A stretch of 64,000 nt of DNA. It comes from Parascedosporium putredinis. Taxonomy: Eukaryota; Ascomycota; Sordariomycetes; Microascales; Microascaceae. Positions within the stretch are counted from its first letter, which is position 1; the number at the start of each line of letters is the position of its first letter. The notes under the pieces were generated by a model, which worked only from the letters and a program-made list of their open reading frames with translations, ran no database searches and was not told where the DNA came from. Position numbers and translations under genes: made by a program. The DNA lies in assembly GCA_949357655.1 (NCBI GenBank), contig CASHTG010000015.1, forward strand, positions 2,852,001 to 2,916,000, written 5' to 3'. Below, in pieces: positions 36,461 to 49,296 of the stretch.

Positions 36461-37330
36461 AGTGGCCGTTGCTTGGGTATTTTGTCGACGCTAAGACGAG
36501 GGTCGAGGTACTTGTCGGGCGGTGGCGTGGCGAAGCCAAGCCTTGTATCGCTGAAGTGGGTGTAGAACAAGAATGAAAGAATGCGCCTTTCAGGATCAAA
36601 TCGATGGATTCCTCCTTGTTTCGTGGGAGCCTAGTGTATAATAATCGGGAGAATGGCACGACACAGAGCGGACGCTAAAATGGCTTCTACTTGGAAAAGA
36701 AAGAAAAAAGGCCGGTTTATCGATTAGTCAAAACAGAGGGTCGCTGGGCGTCAAACGAACGAACATCCACAATGGCTCGTCGATGTAGCACAGGGGACGG
36801 GTCGAGGACAGGAATCGATCGCGGTTATTCGAAGACTGTGTGGGTGGACGGGTTCCCCAAAATGGCTGGCTGCCGTGACACCGTTTTGGTGTGTTCGCGA
36901 CGGCAGAATGGGCGTTGATGGCCGTGGTGCCGGCTTCGTCTCGCTCGCTCGCTCGGGAAGATCGCGAAATCAGGCGAGAGACGGGAGTGAGCGTCCAAAG
37001 GCTCGAGATCCGTGTAGGAATACAGTTCTGGTGTGTCCAAGGTTGGCGGGCGGGGAAAGAACAGCACGAGGAGGAAGTGGAAGAGGTTGGCGGCCCGTCG
37101 ATCAGATGTGTCTGAAGGGACGGAGAACGATAAAAGCGAGGAAGATCAAGGCACGGGAAGGGTGAAGGGGGAGTGGGTTGCTGGGATCAAATACTCGAGT
37201 GCACCAGGTGGAAGAAATGGAGACGAGAGGTTGAGAAACCATCCCCTGAAGCTATTGCAACCCTTTTGTTCCCTTCTCCTTCCTGACTTCCTGAGAGAGT
37301 CACAGTGGGCGCGTCATCCCAGGGGGTGGC

Positions 37331-37360
37331 CATGGTCATGGTCATGGTCATGGTCATGGT
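37331..37360. repeat. CATGGT hexamer tandem array
   Basis: Five nearly perfect CATGGT units (CATGGTCATGGT...). Each unit contains an in-register ATG; no conserved frame follows. Confidence 0.9.
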
Positions 37361-39860
37361 GGTCTACATGTTAACGAGCGTAATATTCGTAAAGAGAGGG
37401 CGAGGCAGCATGCGCAAGGTTCCTTCCGCCTCGACCAGCCATGCCTCCCGTTGTTTCTTTTTCCTTTCTTTTTTCCCTTTTCCTGTCCTTTCTTGCCGGG
37501 AATGGCTCCATCGCCATCACAACATCGATCGATTCGTCCAACCGGTACGGGTTTACGAGGTACTCCTAGGCTGGGCTGATCAAAACAATGGTGAGGCGAA
37601 GGAAACGCTGCAATGTACACCTCGCCGGAATTCGCTCGGTACTCCCAAAGTCTCCCTCCAAGTTGATACCTGGAACCACAGCCCAAGGTCAGCTTGCAGG
37701 GGTTCGATCTCGTTAAACAGCGACATGGCTTGGGGGTAGCCAAAACCCTTTCCTGAGCCGGGCCCCGTCCCCTCCCCTCCACCAATATCACGTACAGAAA
37801 AAGTGGACGTCAAAGCAATCAACGCCGACTTTCCCTCGTGGGCGGTCCACTGAGCTTGATGTTGAGGCCTTCCAAGTCCACACGAGCGACAAAAGTATTA
37901 GCAGATCTCCCCTGCATCCATGCGTGCCCCTGCCGGAGACCCACACCATCATCTGCCTGCTTTCCGTCTCAAAGGGAGGACGGGGCTGCCCTCTGACCTC
38001 AAACATTTCAACGTTGAGTGGAATGGAAGACCAGCTGGGCAAGTTCTCGCGCAAGAAATAAAGCCTTTGCTGTTGGAGGAAAGCCTAAGGGGACGACCAA
38101 GTATGTCTGAGAGAAGCAACGATAAACCAACGATAGATATCAAAAAAGAGACAAAGTGAACGAAAATCAATTTAGCGTAGCAAGACTAGTAATTCTCTCT
38201 CTGCTCCGTCTCTGACGTGCTTTGCTTTTTACTCACTCCCTCGGCCTTAAAAGACCGCCCTTGCTTGTTGCCCTGGCATCCTGCGTGTAATCTATGTACG
38301 GAGCCCATACATGGCATACATGGCATATCTGCACAGTTCCTGCTCCCTGGAGCCGGTCCGCTAACTGTCTTAGTCTGAATGACCTCATTCAATATTTTCA
38401 CGTCTCCTTGAACTCCGTGCTCTTCCTTTAGAACTGGTGATTCTCTTCTTCAGTGATGCCATCCGCGACTTCTCCCTCAGTCCTCTTGCACGTACGCACG
38501 CACACACGCACGCACGCGACGCTAATATGGAGAGTTCAATGTTGGCGCGGGGTCTCGAGCCGTGGCCGAGAAGCCCAAGCGTCCGGCAAGATCGGATCTG
38601 AGCGGCGTTCCTGTCAAAAAGGAACATGAAATACTTCAATGTTGTATCCCAGGCAAGTACGAAGTACGTGTAAAGAAGGAAAAGGACGGAGACGACGGGA
38701 ATAACTCAATGACTAAGATGTCGGTCCAGAGCGAACCGAAAGAGATTTTTTTAAAGCGTTTATATCTTATTAGAGTATTTCCTTTTGTTTTTATCTAATA
38801 TTGAGATGAGAGACCCCTTTCTCACAAACCATGGGTCGGCTTCCTGGGTTAGAACCTCTGGAAGGGCAATCTCGCGAGGGGAAGAAACTTTGTTTTCAGC
38901 CCCCTTCTTCTTCTCCCTCTCCTTCTCCCCACCAAGCAATGTCGGGTCGGTTGGCATAAAAACTATTATGAGGAATGCTCGTTAAAGAGAAGTGAGGTTC
39001 CACACCTCGGCCAAACCCGATGGTTCGGTATTATTATTCGAGAGAAAGGTGGCGTTCCCAGGATCTTCGCCGTTATCGACAAGGATCCATGGACATGACA
39101 AGGGGTCGAATGAACAAAGAATATGCAAACAAAAAAAAAAAAGGAAGAAGAGAAGAACAATCTCGGCATTGAGCAATCTTGGGACTGCAAACGGCGTCCT
39201 CGGCCAGCATTGCCGAGCCATGACAGCAATGTTCAGAACCATGGTCCACAACGTCCTGGTCTAGTGTTTGCGAACGCCGCCACTCCCGTGCCCATGGCCC
39301 TCTCACCAGCCAGTTCTGAGCCCGGCTGAGCGCGGCCGACGGCTCGCTGCCGGCAGGATTGCCCTCCCGTTATTCTCCAGAATTCCGTGATAATGACTAG
39401 GCTACCCTCCCCAACCGCCGACAGCAGGCTTGCCCAAGGTTCCCTCTCCATCTCATGCTATTGCTAAGGCCAAGGCTTAGACCAATATATTCGGGTGGGC
39501 GAGAGCACAGCGTCGCAAGTGTGCAGACCCAGCAGGACGCCGGAAGCAAGTAAATGGAATATCACCAAGGGCCAAACGGGTTGGAAAAGGAGGTCGGAAA
39601 AATTGTCAATGGTGGCACTATTCGACTAGTTGCCCATGCCCTCAAACGCCGCGCTTTTGTTTGCTAACCCCCATATAGACCATGATACATCCCTCACATT
39701 GCGTCTCAACGTTCGGCCCACGGATCCCGCGTCGTGCTTTCCTCGAGGCGAGGGAAGCTCTAAAAGAAAAGACACTTGCCTCACCTATTCGTACGGAAAC
39801 CAGAGAGAACCCCAAGATATACATACAATATGTTGAGAAAAAGAATAGCACGATATGCAA

Positions 39861-42485
39861 TTACGCCGTCACACCGCCATTGGGCGCTGCTGGTGCGGCT
39901 AAAGGTGCTGCTGCTGCTGCACTGGCTGCCTCACGCTCTGCCTTTTCTAGCGACGCTGGCCGATACTTGGCCAAGTATTTCCCTGCCGTCGGCCTTGCAT
40001 CTTCATCTGCGTTGTAGGGGCAACATGTTAGCCGTAGATCCAAAGTCTGCGCAAAATAGGTCTTGGTTTAACTTACATTCTTGCCAAATCCCTTCCACCG
40101 TGTCTAGTGCAAGCTCGCGCACTGGAGGCTTCATCATGATTAGATAGAGTAGGCTAGTCAGGGCGAGACCAACTACTGTCGGATCGCGGCACATGTGTTT
40201 TATGCGCGAGAGTATGGCCGGACTCAGCTGCGGAATCTCAGCCAAGAAGCGCGTGAGGATCTTGTCCTGCGGGTGGAGGTAGGGGAGAATGCCGTCTAGG
40301 AGCTTTAGCGCCAGCTTCTCATAGTGGATCGGGCTATCCGACGACCTGGCCGCTTGTAGCCTATCATTCAGCCACTCTTCGCAAAGCCAGGCGACGGCAA
40401 CGTCGATCCGCTTTCGGAAATCATCCACAATGTATGTATGGAGTACGCCGCGTATGTCGTTACTTATAGAAACGGATGTCCCGCCGTCTTCGTCCTCCTT
40501 CTTCGGAGAAATGTCGTCTAAGCCAGCGCTCGACTGGGCGGCAAGTCGGACTAGGAGAGTGACTAGGGAATCACGGTCACCGAAGCTGGAAGCGAACCGG
40601 TTAAACCCGACCTTGGGCTTCTTCGCTGCGGGATCATCGGATGTCTTGAGCTGCTCCACTAGTTGCGTGATGCTCATCTTGCCAATCGCAACGGCTCCGT
40701 CCGTTGTGAGAGGAGGCGCAGATGCTAATGTAAATGCCTCCAACTGGAGACCATCCTCTGCATGGGAAGGCTTCAACTCCGTGGACCCATCAAGTTTGTT
40801 GAGAATCTGCTCAGTATCCTCGGCAGCATAAAAGTCGGGCTCATAATCGTCGTCATCTTCTTCCACACCCAGAGGCGCGGTGTTGGGGTTGAGAGCTGGC
40901 GGCGCTGCGGCTAATGATGAGAGGCGATCTCGTACGGCCTAAGTTGGGCGTTAGAGGACGAAAGGGGAAGATGTTTATATATTGCCTTGTTAGATGCTGG
41001 GCTAAGGGGGATAGTAAGCTTACTTGGATAGCACGGTCGAGAGCCTGTCGGTCGACGTTGACAAGGGTCGAGACGTTTAGTCGCGCAACTAGAGCAAGGG
41101 GCACGCTACCCACGTCAAAAGACGAGAGTGGTGTCGACTCGGTTAAAGTAAACACGGCACCGAGGGTATGCGGTCCCGTGCCCAGCCGAGGAATCTCCTG
41201 GGGCGGCGGTGCCGCAACGCCCGCAGGCGACGTACGGAGGCGTTTAGCCTCGGAGACCTCCCTTTGTTGAAGATCCAAAGCTCTTTTCCTAGCTGTATCA
41301 TCAAATATTTCGGCTTTCATCCTCATTAGGCGTTCAATCTGCTGGTGTATCCTCGGCGCGAGAGGGTGGTGGGGATCCCTAGAGATTAGTTAGATAGCCT
41401 GCCAGCATGACGTCGCGGGAGAGAAAGCGCATACCTTTTAGCAAGATGGATGAGGAACATTCGGGTCGTTTTCTCCATGGATTTGGCCATCACTCGATCC
41501 TTGGATGTCATGGGGGAATTGGCGAGCTTTAGAGGATTGAAGTTCAACACCGTGTTGACGATCCTGTTGGACGTCGCTGGTCGTGTGCGGACTAGGATAG
41601 AAAGGCAGTTGAGAGTTGCATCAACGACCAGAGCATCGCTGAGAGTAGAGCACGCCAGAGGCTTGGTTAGATGATATCGCAGTTTACATATTACACATCT
41701 TCTCTCTCGAAACCTACCTGCTGTTATCTTGCAAAACCCCCAGCATTCGGTCGAGCAGGCCGAAAGCTTCCGCCTCGAGCATCCGAGGGTCTAGCAAGGC
41801 ATGGTTTGGCGGCACCTTATCAAGAGAAACGTCCAACCCCTCGCCACGCTTCACACAGTTAGTAGCTGCATTTCACATCAGCGAGATAGAAGCAGCAAAA
41901 CATACCCTGGGTTCTGTTCCAGAAACAGACTGCGCGAGAACAACTTTCTGGGCGAATTTGATGCAGCAGATCTGAACAGACGGGTTCGCGCGGTCCCATA
42001 TCTGGAGGATCCTCGTCTTGACGGCGGTGATTCGTTCCCAGGTTATTGTATCGTACGAATTTTCTATGCTATACGTGACATCAAGTTTGTCAGTTACAAC
42101 GAACGGCATCGCTCGGTTGATATTGAGAGCAAGAGAGAAGCAACACTCACATCCATCGCAAGGTGATGGGATAGATGCTGGCGGCTGTTTGGATCATGCT
42201 TCGGAGCACGTGGGCATCTTCGTCTGGATTTTCTAGGATCGACTGGACGGTATCCAGCACAAAGGGTTGCATGGACTCCTTGTCCCTCGAGGGCAGGGCC
42301 GGTGTCGCAAAGGTATCCGCGAGGAAGTCGGCTGTCCATCGTCGAAGCTCAAGATGTGATGTTGGGGCGATGATGGGGAGGATTCCCTTGACGACCGAGG
42401 GATAGAGCTTCACATCGCCCAAGACCAGTTTTCGGGCATCGTTGAGTTGCCTTATGTGGTCTGAAACTGACAAAGAAGTGGCCAT
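39861..42485 (-). CDS. PTA1: Pta1/symplekin, cleavage and polyadenylation factor scaffold
   Basis: Scaffold of the cleavage and polyadenylation factor that processes pre-mRNA 3' ends in the nucleus. Seven exons on the minus strand: 42151-42485, 41906-42068, 41718-41848, 41435-41638, 41024-41378, 40077-40938, 39861-40006; the sum, 2196 bases, is in phase and gives 731 residues without any break. The N-terminus (QLNDARKLVLGDVKLYPSVV, PTSHLELRRWTADFLADTFA, WERITAVKTRILQIWD, VPPNHALLDPRMLEAEAFGL) is the HEAT-like symplekin/Pta1 N-terminal domain that binds Ssu72 in other species. An acidic linker (EEDDDDYEPDFYAAED) follows, then a C-terminal helical domain (PYLHPQDKILTRFLAEIPQL, LYLIMMKPPVRELALDTVEG) and an Ala-rich tail. 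Branch sites CTAAC and CTAACG are visible in several introns. Divergent from COA3 across about 870 bases. Confidence 0.93.
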
Positions 42486-43356
42486 GGCGAAAGAAGGGGC
42501 GTGATATGGTGAGCCTGAGACGGCAGCTCAGGAGATGCGATCAGGTTGTCTGCAGCTCGAGGTGCATAGGTAAATTCGAGAAGCTCAAACGCAGAGAGGG
42601 ACCGAAGCGTGAATCGATTCGTTTACATCGAAGGTCTAGAGTACGGCAGGGTATCGTAATGAATCGCGGCCGATGAGGGAGATGGCGTTGCGACGAGGGT
42701 GGCGGTCAGGTCGTTGTCGAAGTGTCTGCGCGTCGAATGAGGAATGAAGCAAAGCTTGCCTAGGGACGCGATGCTTGCGCGACAGATTTTCTGGGCCGTC
42801 GACAGCCCCAGTTGGAAAATCACGATTACAAGTCTGACCCGCCAGGATTATCAAAAACTTTCCCCGCCTATCCTACGATTTTCAGATTAATGGTATGAGA
42901 GGAAAACTTGGATAGGCGCAGCATTGGTGTTGAAAGAATTGGTGTGAGAGACGAAAGTCATTGCTGAAGCCCAGTTCAGATGGGTCAGATAATATTACTT
43001 CGTACCTCAGAAAACTTCAGGTACAGGTCGCAACTGCCCCAATAATAATCAAAGGCCAGACCAAAGGTACTTGGGTACTTGTGTTTCGTCGTCCTTGTCT
43101 TCGCTTCGGACAAGATTTGGATGCACGTCACCAATACAATTACCCACCACCAGGAGCAGATTAGCCGGATATTCACCGAATTACCTATGCCAGACACGCC
43201 ACTACCAACGATACTTTTTCTTTGCGCGAAGTTGGCGAATAGGTCGTTCGGCTGTGACACCGATTTTATACCATACACTCAGACTATAATACGCAACAGC
43301 AACTAGTTTTTCGTGGCAATATCTCTACTCGTCTATCACGCTGTGCTAACATCACA
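42486..43356. other. divergent promoter region PTA1 / COA3
   Basis: Serves two divergent housekeeping genes. No known element recognised with confidence; a TACTTCGTAC word occurs near 42996. Confidence 0.4.
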
Positions 43357-43758
43357 ATGGCTGGGTAAGGCACTTCTCCATTCCCTCTAATGGCCTTTAG
43401 CGGGCGTGACGATGTCTTTCTGCGACTCCTCTCTAACACCCAGGCCTCTTCGTTTAGTGCTCCAAGATCCACCTCCTACTACGACCGGAATCTGCGGCAA
43501 GGACCGGCCTTGATCCGCGCTCGTCGGCCATACCTTGTCAAAAATGCCGTCACTGGCCTGGCCCTTCTGGGTGTCGTTAGCGGTGTCTGTACGTGGCATT
43601 CCCCGTCCGGTCCCCTCTAAGCTTGCGTATGCCAGATACTAACTAATCTTTTTTTTTTTTTTGGCACAGACATGTGGACGATAAACGCCGTCGGTCAGGA
43701 CAACTTCGAGGACGTAAAGGTTCCCGATGCGCCAGTACGGAAAACCGAATCGCAATAG
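43357..43758 (+). CDS. COA3: cytochrome c oxidase assembly factor 3, mitochondrial
   Basis: Inner-membrane protein that regulates COX1 synthesis and early assembly of cytochrome c oxidase. Exons 43357-43364, 43458-43588 and 43670-43758; 228 coding bases, 75 residues. The first exon is only eight bases (Met-Ala-Gly), closed by GTAAGG; the TTTAG acceptor at 43453-43457 is preferred over the earlier CCCAG because only it gives MAGAPRSTSYYDRNLRQGPA. The family core YYDRNLRQGPALIRARRPYL precedes one membrane span (AVTGLALLGVVSGVYMWTI), then AVGQDNFEDVKVPDAP. Intron 2 has CTAAC and a 14-base T tract before ACAG. Length and order match Coa3 of other fungi. No break. Confidence 0.9.
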
Positions 43759-44345
43759 AGCCTCATCGACCCACCCCCAGGATTGAAACTGTACACTTTA
43801 GAGAGACCTTATAGCTGTTACTCCTTTACGATCTTTTTATCTATTGAAAGCTCGAATCAGGGTCAGAGTCGATAGTGGGGGAAAGCTCATTTTCGCACTT
43901 TGGAGATGCTACATCTAACTTTGTCGGCAAGCATCCAGCATGTATACTTATATATTTCCCACGAACCTAGCCGTTAAGGTGACTACGGCGCTATTGTACA
44001 TTATTGGGCAAGAGGAGACGGGTAGAAGATTCCCTTCCTCGGCCCAGGAGTTGATATAAACGATGGTGGCCTACGCTACTCTATCCTCAAATGAATTTTC
44101 CCATACTTTGTTTGGTCCCAAGCCTACACCAAAAGGAGAAGTGAGCGCCAACCGGCTTTAGAGGAGCACACTCCGTGCTTCGAGACCGGAACTCCATGTG
44201 TCCCACACCAAACCTCCCCTACTGAAAAAAAAAAAAGAAAAACTAGTGGTATCAAAATGTCAAAAGTAATAATATCCTACCCCGAGTGCAGATGAAAAGC
44301 AGGACACGTAACAGCAGGCACAACGCAGAAGATGAAATCTAGGCA
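43759..44345. other. convergent intergenic region COA3 / Sds3-family gene
   Basis: 3' flanks of two converging genes. No further feature seen. Confidence 0.45.
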
Positions 44346-46479
44346 CTACGCTCCAGATGCTGTAGCTCGCGGCTCCACTTTCGACGCCGCGGGTCGTGGC
44401 CCGGCTTTAGCAGCGCCGGCAGAGCCTTGAAGGCTACTCGTACGCTTCATCTGTCCGTGGCTCATGGCACTTGAGGATCGTGCCATCTCTGGAGACGCGG
44501 ACTGCCTTGAAGCGGGGGACCGTCCTTCGGCGGGTGTTGGGAGATGGCGTGCCCGTTTTGCCGCGGCGTTTGTTGTTGTGCGCCAGGCGGATCGGAGGGT
44601 GAGGCTGACACGGCCTTGTGAAGTTGGTGTTGAGGGTGGTGGTTTGGATTCGCCCACGGCGTGTTTCTGATGAACTGCTCGCCCGCTGACCCTATCGCGT
44701 TGGAAAAGGGCGGTATTTGTTGCTGCAACATGGATTGTTGGCGCTGACGGCGTGCTCGCTCCACAGTCAGTTAGCACCGGGTAGCCATGTTGGGGGCAGA
44801 GAGGGCATTATAGCTCACCCTGATGGCCTCTATATCTTCCTCAATCTCCCCCACGCTGGCACCTCGCATGGGCGGGGCAGCGGGGAATCCGATGTGTTTA
44901 GCCATGCCAGAGAGTATTGACACTTCCGTGTTGTACGCCACTGCGTTCCGAGTTCTCTGTGCCGGAGCGGGCGGGAACAGGAGGGCATAATCGGGAGCTT
45001 TGTGAGGGTTCCGACGGGCGCTCTGTGTCTCGTGCCTCTCCTTATTGAGTTCGAAAGCATCCTCTCTCTCGCTTCACGTATGCCCTGGTAAAATTGGCCC
45101 CATATTATTGCTCTCCGAGCCACTGCAACTCGGTCGTTGGCTTCGAGAATGAGTTCGTATTCCTTGTTGATTTTTTGTAGTTTTTCCTCGTGCAGCTCAT
45201 CTAGGCATTGTTTCATATTCAAGTATTCGGGGTGGTAAGGAACATCTGCTGTCAGGGCTTGTTCCTCGCTTTCGAGTTTCTCGAGTCGGTCTTTATACAA
45301 CCTACAGGGATTTCCTCGGGTTAGCTTCGACCTTCAATCATGGCCAATCCAGGGGTTCAAAAGGGGGAAAGGAGGAGGAGGAGGAGGAGGAGGAGGAGGA
45401 GGATAAGAAGGGGCAGGGCAGGAATAAGCCGCCAATGGGTATCTCTTACCGGTCGCGAAAGATGCTAAACTTCTCTTCAATCGTGGTCCACTCGTCCAGA
45501 GCAATTCGCTTCCTCTCGGCTAGGAGACACTGGGTTAGACAACAATCTGGGCTTCGCGCTACGCGCTTGAATACGGGTGTAATCGCTCACCTTCTTCATC
45601 ATCTTGCTTCCCAGTCGCTTCCGCGTCCTCATCGGGATCGCCATCAATCACGTCGTCGTCTACTCTGGGCTCGGCCTCTTCGTCGCTTGGACCGTCGTCG
45701 TCTCTGGTATCCACGCCATTTGTCAAGGAATCTTTCGCTTGTTTTCTACCGTTCCTCGTTATCTTCTTGGTTACTGCCGGCTCTGGCGCAGGAGAATCAG
45801 TCGCGGGCGGGCTGTCCGCCCTCTCCTCTTTGACGTCGCCTGATCCCGAGCCGGATCGCACAGAGCGGGGTTTATTGTTCTTTGAGTCGGCAACCTTGTC
45901 TCCATCGCGAGAATCGCGCTCCGGTACACCATTGGAGGCGGCCCGCTTTCGCAAGGGAGCTTCAGAGTCGGAGCGGTCTACGATAGGCGATCGCTTGCGT
46001 TTTTAGCGTCAGACGAGCTCTGCTTTTCGTCGCTAGAAGTAGACCGAGGCGATTTCACCGAGGATGGAAGATCGTCGGGAGGGCTAGAGGGAGGCGCGGA
46101 TATGTCTACGTCTGAGAGAGGATCGTCTTCTTCTTGAATAGCGTCTGCGATGAGTGCAGCGGATTGCTTAGTAGGTGTGACGTCTAGGGCGTCGTCTTCG
46201 TCGACCCGACCAAGAACAACGTTTTGATGGCGAGTAACTTGGGGCGTGTCATAGAGGCGCTCGGTCTCGGCCTCGGTATCATTGGCTTCTGACAGGTTGC
46301 TCTCTGAATCTGAGGGGGTCTCGATGGTCGGGATCATCAAGAGCCATGGCGTCGGGGTCATCCGGCTCGCCATCTTTATCCTCGACCTCGCTCAAAGGGC
46401 TTGAGAGGTTACTATCGCCATCATCCGCAAGGATGTTGGTGGTAGTGAGAGGAGGAACTGCGGGAGCAGTCGCTGCCAT
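44346..46479 (-). CDS. Sds3/Dep1-family subunit of the Rpd3 histone deacetylase complex
   Basis: Member of the Sds3/BRMS1 family, subunits of Sin3-Rpd3L histone deacetylase complexes; the long acidic N-terminus makes it closer in layout to Dep1-type proteins. Exons on the minus strand: 45591-46479, 45450-45519, 44819-45301, 44346-44758. N-terminus is acidic and Ser/Pro-rich (ILADDGDSNLSSPLSEVEDK). The Sds3 core reads IALDEWTTIEEKFSIFRDRL, YKDRLEKLESEEQALTADVP, YHPEYLNMKQCLDELHEEKL, then WGQFYQGIREARER and APDYALLFPPAP. The tail is Gln/Pro/Ser-rich (RARRQRQQSMLQQQ). Four breaks: near 46310 (two bases missing), 46002 (A-run, five for six, within KKRKRSPIVDR), about 45060 (one G in the RERD codon region) and about 44523 (C-run, five for six). 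Repaired length about 619 residues. Intron 2 carries a TCC-repeat polypyrimidine tract. Confidence 0.82.
45371..45403. repeat. (GGA)n repeat inside an intron
   Basis: About 11 GGA units; on the coding strand of the Sds3-family gene they form a TCC-rich tract within intron 2 (45302-45449). Confidence 0.9.
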
Positions 46480-47438
46480 TATTTCGTGGGTGAGGGTGGC
46501 AGAGTGGGTGGGAGGATGTGTGGAGCTTCGGTCGGGGATTCGGAAGCCAGGAGAGGGCGACGGTCTTGACAGAAGCCCACACGGGTTTTCCTAGTCCTTA
46601 GGTGAGGTGACGCGTGCGTCAAGTCGAGAATAGTTTTCGGCGCTCTCTGGGCCTGTTGCACTGGGCTTGGCAGCTCTGAGCGGTCAGGTGCGAAAGGGCC
46701 AAACGGGACGGCTAACGACTCAATTGTCGGCTCGCACTCATAGAGGCAGCGCTCGATTTTGAAAATATTGGTACCATTAATGGACCAGGTCGAATTTCGA
46801 AATCTTTTCAGTAGCCCCTCGATGCTAAGAAAGGAAAGAGAAGTGGTGGCGGCGAAGGGTTGGGAGGGGAGAGTTGCCGGGGGAGGTGAACAAGTGTTGC
46901 GCGATCAAGGCAAAGAGGGATTCTCGGAGAGTGCGATCTCGTTGACACGGAAAAAGAGTAAGAGCATCAAGTGGCAGGTCAAGGTCACAATCGCTGCAGT
47001 GACGGCACGACGCCGCCTGTTGCTCACAGCTGTGGAGGTTCTGGAGGCCGTCTCTCATTGGCTCAATAAAGCCGGTCTTCGGGAGTTGGCAACGCCGGTG
47101 GGGGAAAGGGTGCCAGAGGGAACTTTTTTCACCTTCCTTTCACTTTAGCTGGCATTGGCTGGCGCCACTTCCCCTTCCCCAACGAGGAAAAAGCCCCAAG
47201 TGTGCTCACCCGCACCAGGTAACACAGAGTGACAATGTACCTTGGCAAATGGCAGAACTAGCGAAGAGTGCCCCACACCGTCCTCGTCTTCGATTTCTTG
47301 GAGTACTTTTCTTTTTTTTTTTAATGCGTGAGCTATCAACACTTGAAAATTAAACCTAGCGCAAGAAAGAGGAAGAGAACAACCCAAATAAGGTATATGT
47401 GCAACTAGAAGGTGTCCTGATATTCTGAATCGACGAAT
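46480..47438. other. divergent promoter region Sds3-family gene / NOP12
   Basis: About 960 bases between divergent starts. A frame at 46759-47148 (+) has no family support. No known element recognised. Confidence 0.4.
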
Positions 47439-49296
47439 ATGGCGAAGGGGTAGGTTTCTCGAAATCCCCTGTCTCTTCTTCATACAAACGACATTAACAT
47501 ACTCTCAACTTCTAGTACACGCTCAGTCTTCAAGCCTTCGGCGGCCAAGATTGATCCAGCACTAGATGCGCTGTTTAGCAGTAGTGTACGCATGTCCCCA
47601 GTAATATCCTCTGATTCTCTTGTCAATTGTTAACTTGAAACTACAGACCGGTCCTGCGCCGCCCATTGCCGCCAACACCCGCAAGCCAAAACGTACTCAA
47701 CCCACTCCAGAATCCAACAACGACGATGAGGACACTTCGTCAGGCAATGGAGCCACGGACGAAGATGCCGGTGACGAGGAGGTAGAGAGCGAGCTCGACG
47801 CAAGTGCGGACGAGAGTGAAGATAACGAAGGAGAGGTCAAGGATGCGGATGAGGTCATGCAGGACGCAGCGCCGCTGGGCGTAGACGCCGTGCCTACACA
47901 CTCGGAGAAGAAGCGGAAGAGAAAAGACATTACCGATGACCTTGAGGACCGACATATGCGGAAGCTCATGCGGGACAACAAAGACAAGGAGCCCTCCAGC
48001 AAAAGGCAAAGGGGCGTGGACGGCGAGTCGAAAGAATCCGGCGTCAAGGGCCTCGCCGGCTCTGCTGAAGAAGACAGCGACGACGATGCTCGACCGGTAC
48101 ACGAATCGCTCGCTAAGGATGCTCAGCCTGCAGACATCGAAAAGGCCAACAGGACGGTATTCCTGGCAAACGTTTCTACCGAGGCCGTGTCGTCCAAGGA
48201 GGCGGTCAAGACACTTCGAGCCCATCTTTCTTCTATCCTTGATGAAACAGCAAGCCCCAAGGAGAGGATAGAATCGATCCGGTTCCGGTCCCTCGCATTT
48301 TCGTCTCTGGCACTACCCAAGCGAGCCGCTTACATCACCGGATCGCTCATGGACGCCACAACCAAGTCTTGCAACGCGTATGTTGTGTATTCCACCCCTA
48401 CCGCGGCGCGCAAGGCCATCTCCGGCCTCAACGGCACCAAAGTTCTAGAGAGGCATCTACGAGTGGATAGTGTCGCCCATCCCGGAAAGGTTGATCACCG
48501 ACGATGCGTCTTCGTCGGTAACCTTGGGTTCGTTGACGATGAAACCGTGCTCAATACCGATAAAGAGGGCAAAACAAGCTCCAAGAAGCGCTACAAGATT
48601 CCCTCGGACATCGAAGAGGGCTTTGGCGCGTTTTCGGGGAGAAGGCCGGCAAGGTTGAAAACGTGCGCGTGATTCGTGACCCGAAAACTCGCGTCGGCAA
48701 AGGATTCGCCTACGTCCAGTTCTACGTAAGTTTTGGCTCTAATCAGTTTACCACCCTGCGCACCCTCGATCTACATGGTATACTAACTTCGAGTCTCCGT
48801 AATATCATTTAGGACACCAACCACGTCGAGGCAGCTCTCTTGCTCGACGGCAAAAGTTTCCCCCATGCTCCCGCGTAACCTCCGCGTAACCCGTGCCAAG
48901 AACCCCCAAAAGACGGCGTTGGCGATGCAGAAGCGTGTTGTCGCGCCGGCCAGGGCCACGTCCGCGCCCGGCAGCGCAAAGTACAAGCCCAAGGTAACGC
49001 CCGAGGCACAATCCATGGCCGGCCGCGCGTCCAAGCTCCTCGGCTTAGCGGGCGCGGCGCGGCAGGCGTTGGGGGCCAAGAAAGGATTCACGCCGAGGGC
49101 CGGTCCGAACGTGGGAGACGATATCAAGACGCCAGAGCAGATTGTGTTTGAAGGCAGGCGGGCCTCCGCCGGCGACGGCCTCAAATTGGGGAAGCGGCCG
49201 AAATTCCGAAAGTCGGGCCCCAAGAAGCTGCAGGGGAAGCGTTCTCAGCGCTCCGCGACCTGGAAGAAGAAGAAAACATCGGGCGGCAGTGACTGA
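47439..49296 (+). CDS. NOP12: nucleolar RNA-binding protein Nop12
   Basis: RRM protein needed for 5.8S/25S rRNA maturation in the nucleolus. Exons 47439-47449, 47516-47585, 47647-48725 and 48813-49296. The first exon is eleven bases (MAKG), then TRSVFKPSAAKIDPALDALF. An acidic, Lys-rich linker (DEDAGDEEVESELDASADE; KKRKRKDITDDLEDRHMRKL) precedes RRM1 (RTVFLANVSTEAV ... HLRVDSVAH) and RRM2 (RCVFVGNLGFVDDE ... GKGFAYVQFY), with the last intron after FVQFY-type RNP1. The C-terminus is basic (LRVTRAKNPQK, KKTSGGSD). Two breaks: near 48620, where EEGLWRVFGEKAGKVENVRV needs one more G, and at 48859-48863, where five C should be seven in SFPPMLPRNLRVT. Repaired length about 548 residues. Confidence 0.9.

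Larger units (their letters stand above)
36087..39860. other. 3.8-kb gene-free region
   Basis: No gene supported on either strand. Contains a GGGTCT hexamer array and a CATGGT array. Frames such as 36208-36570 (-) owe their length to the hexamer (Asp-Pro repeats). The sequence next to 36086 is probably promoter and leader of the She3-like gene. Confidence 0.5.

Noticed and set aside
36208..36570. Asp-Pro repeat protein on the minus strand
   Set aside because: Produced by the GGGTCT hexamer array; flanking frame has no support.
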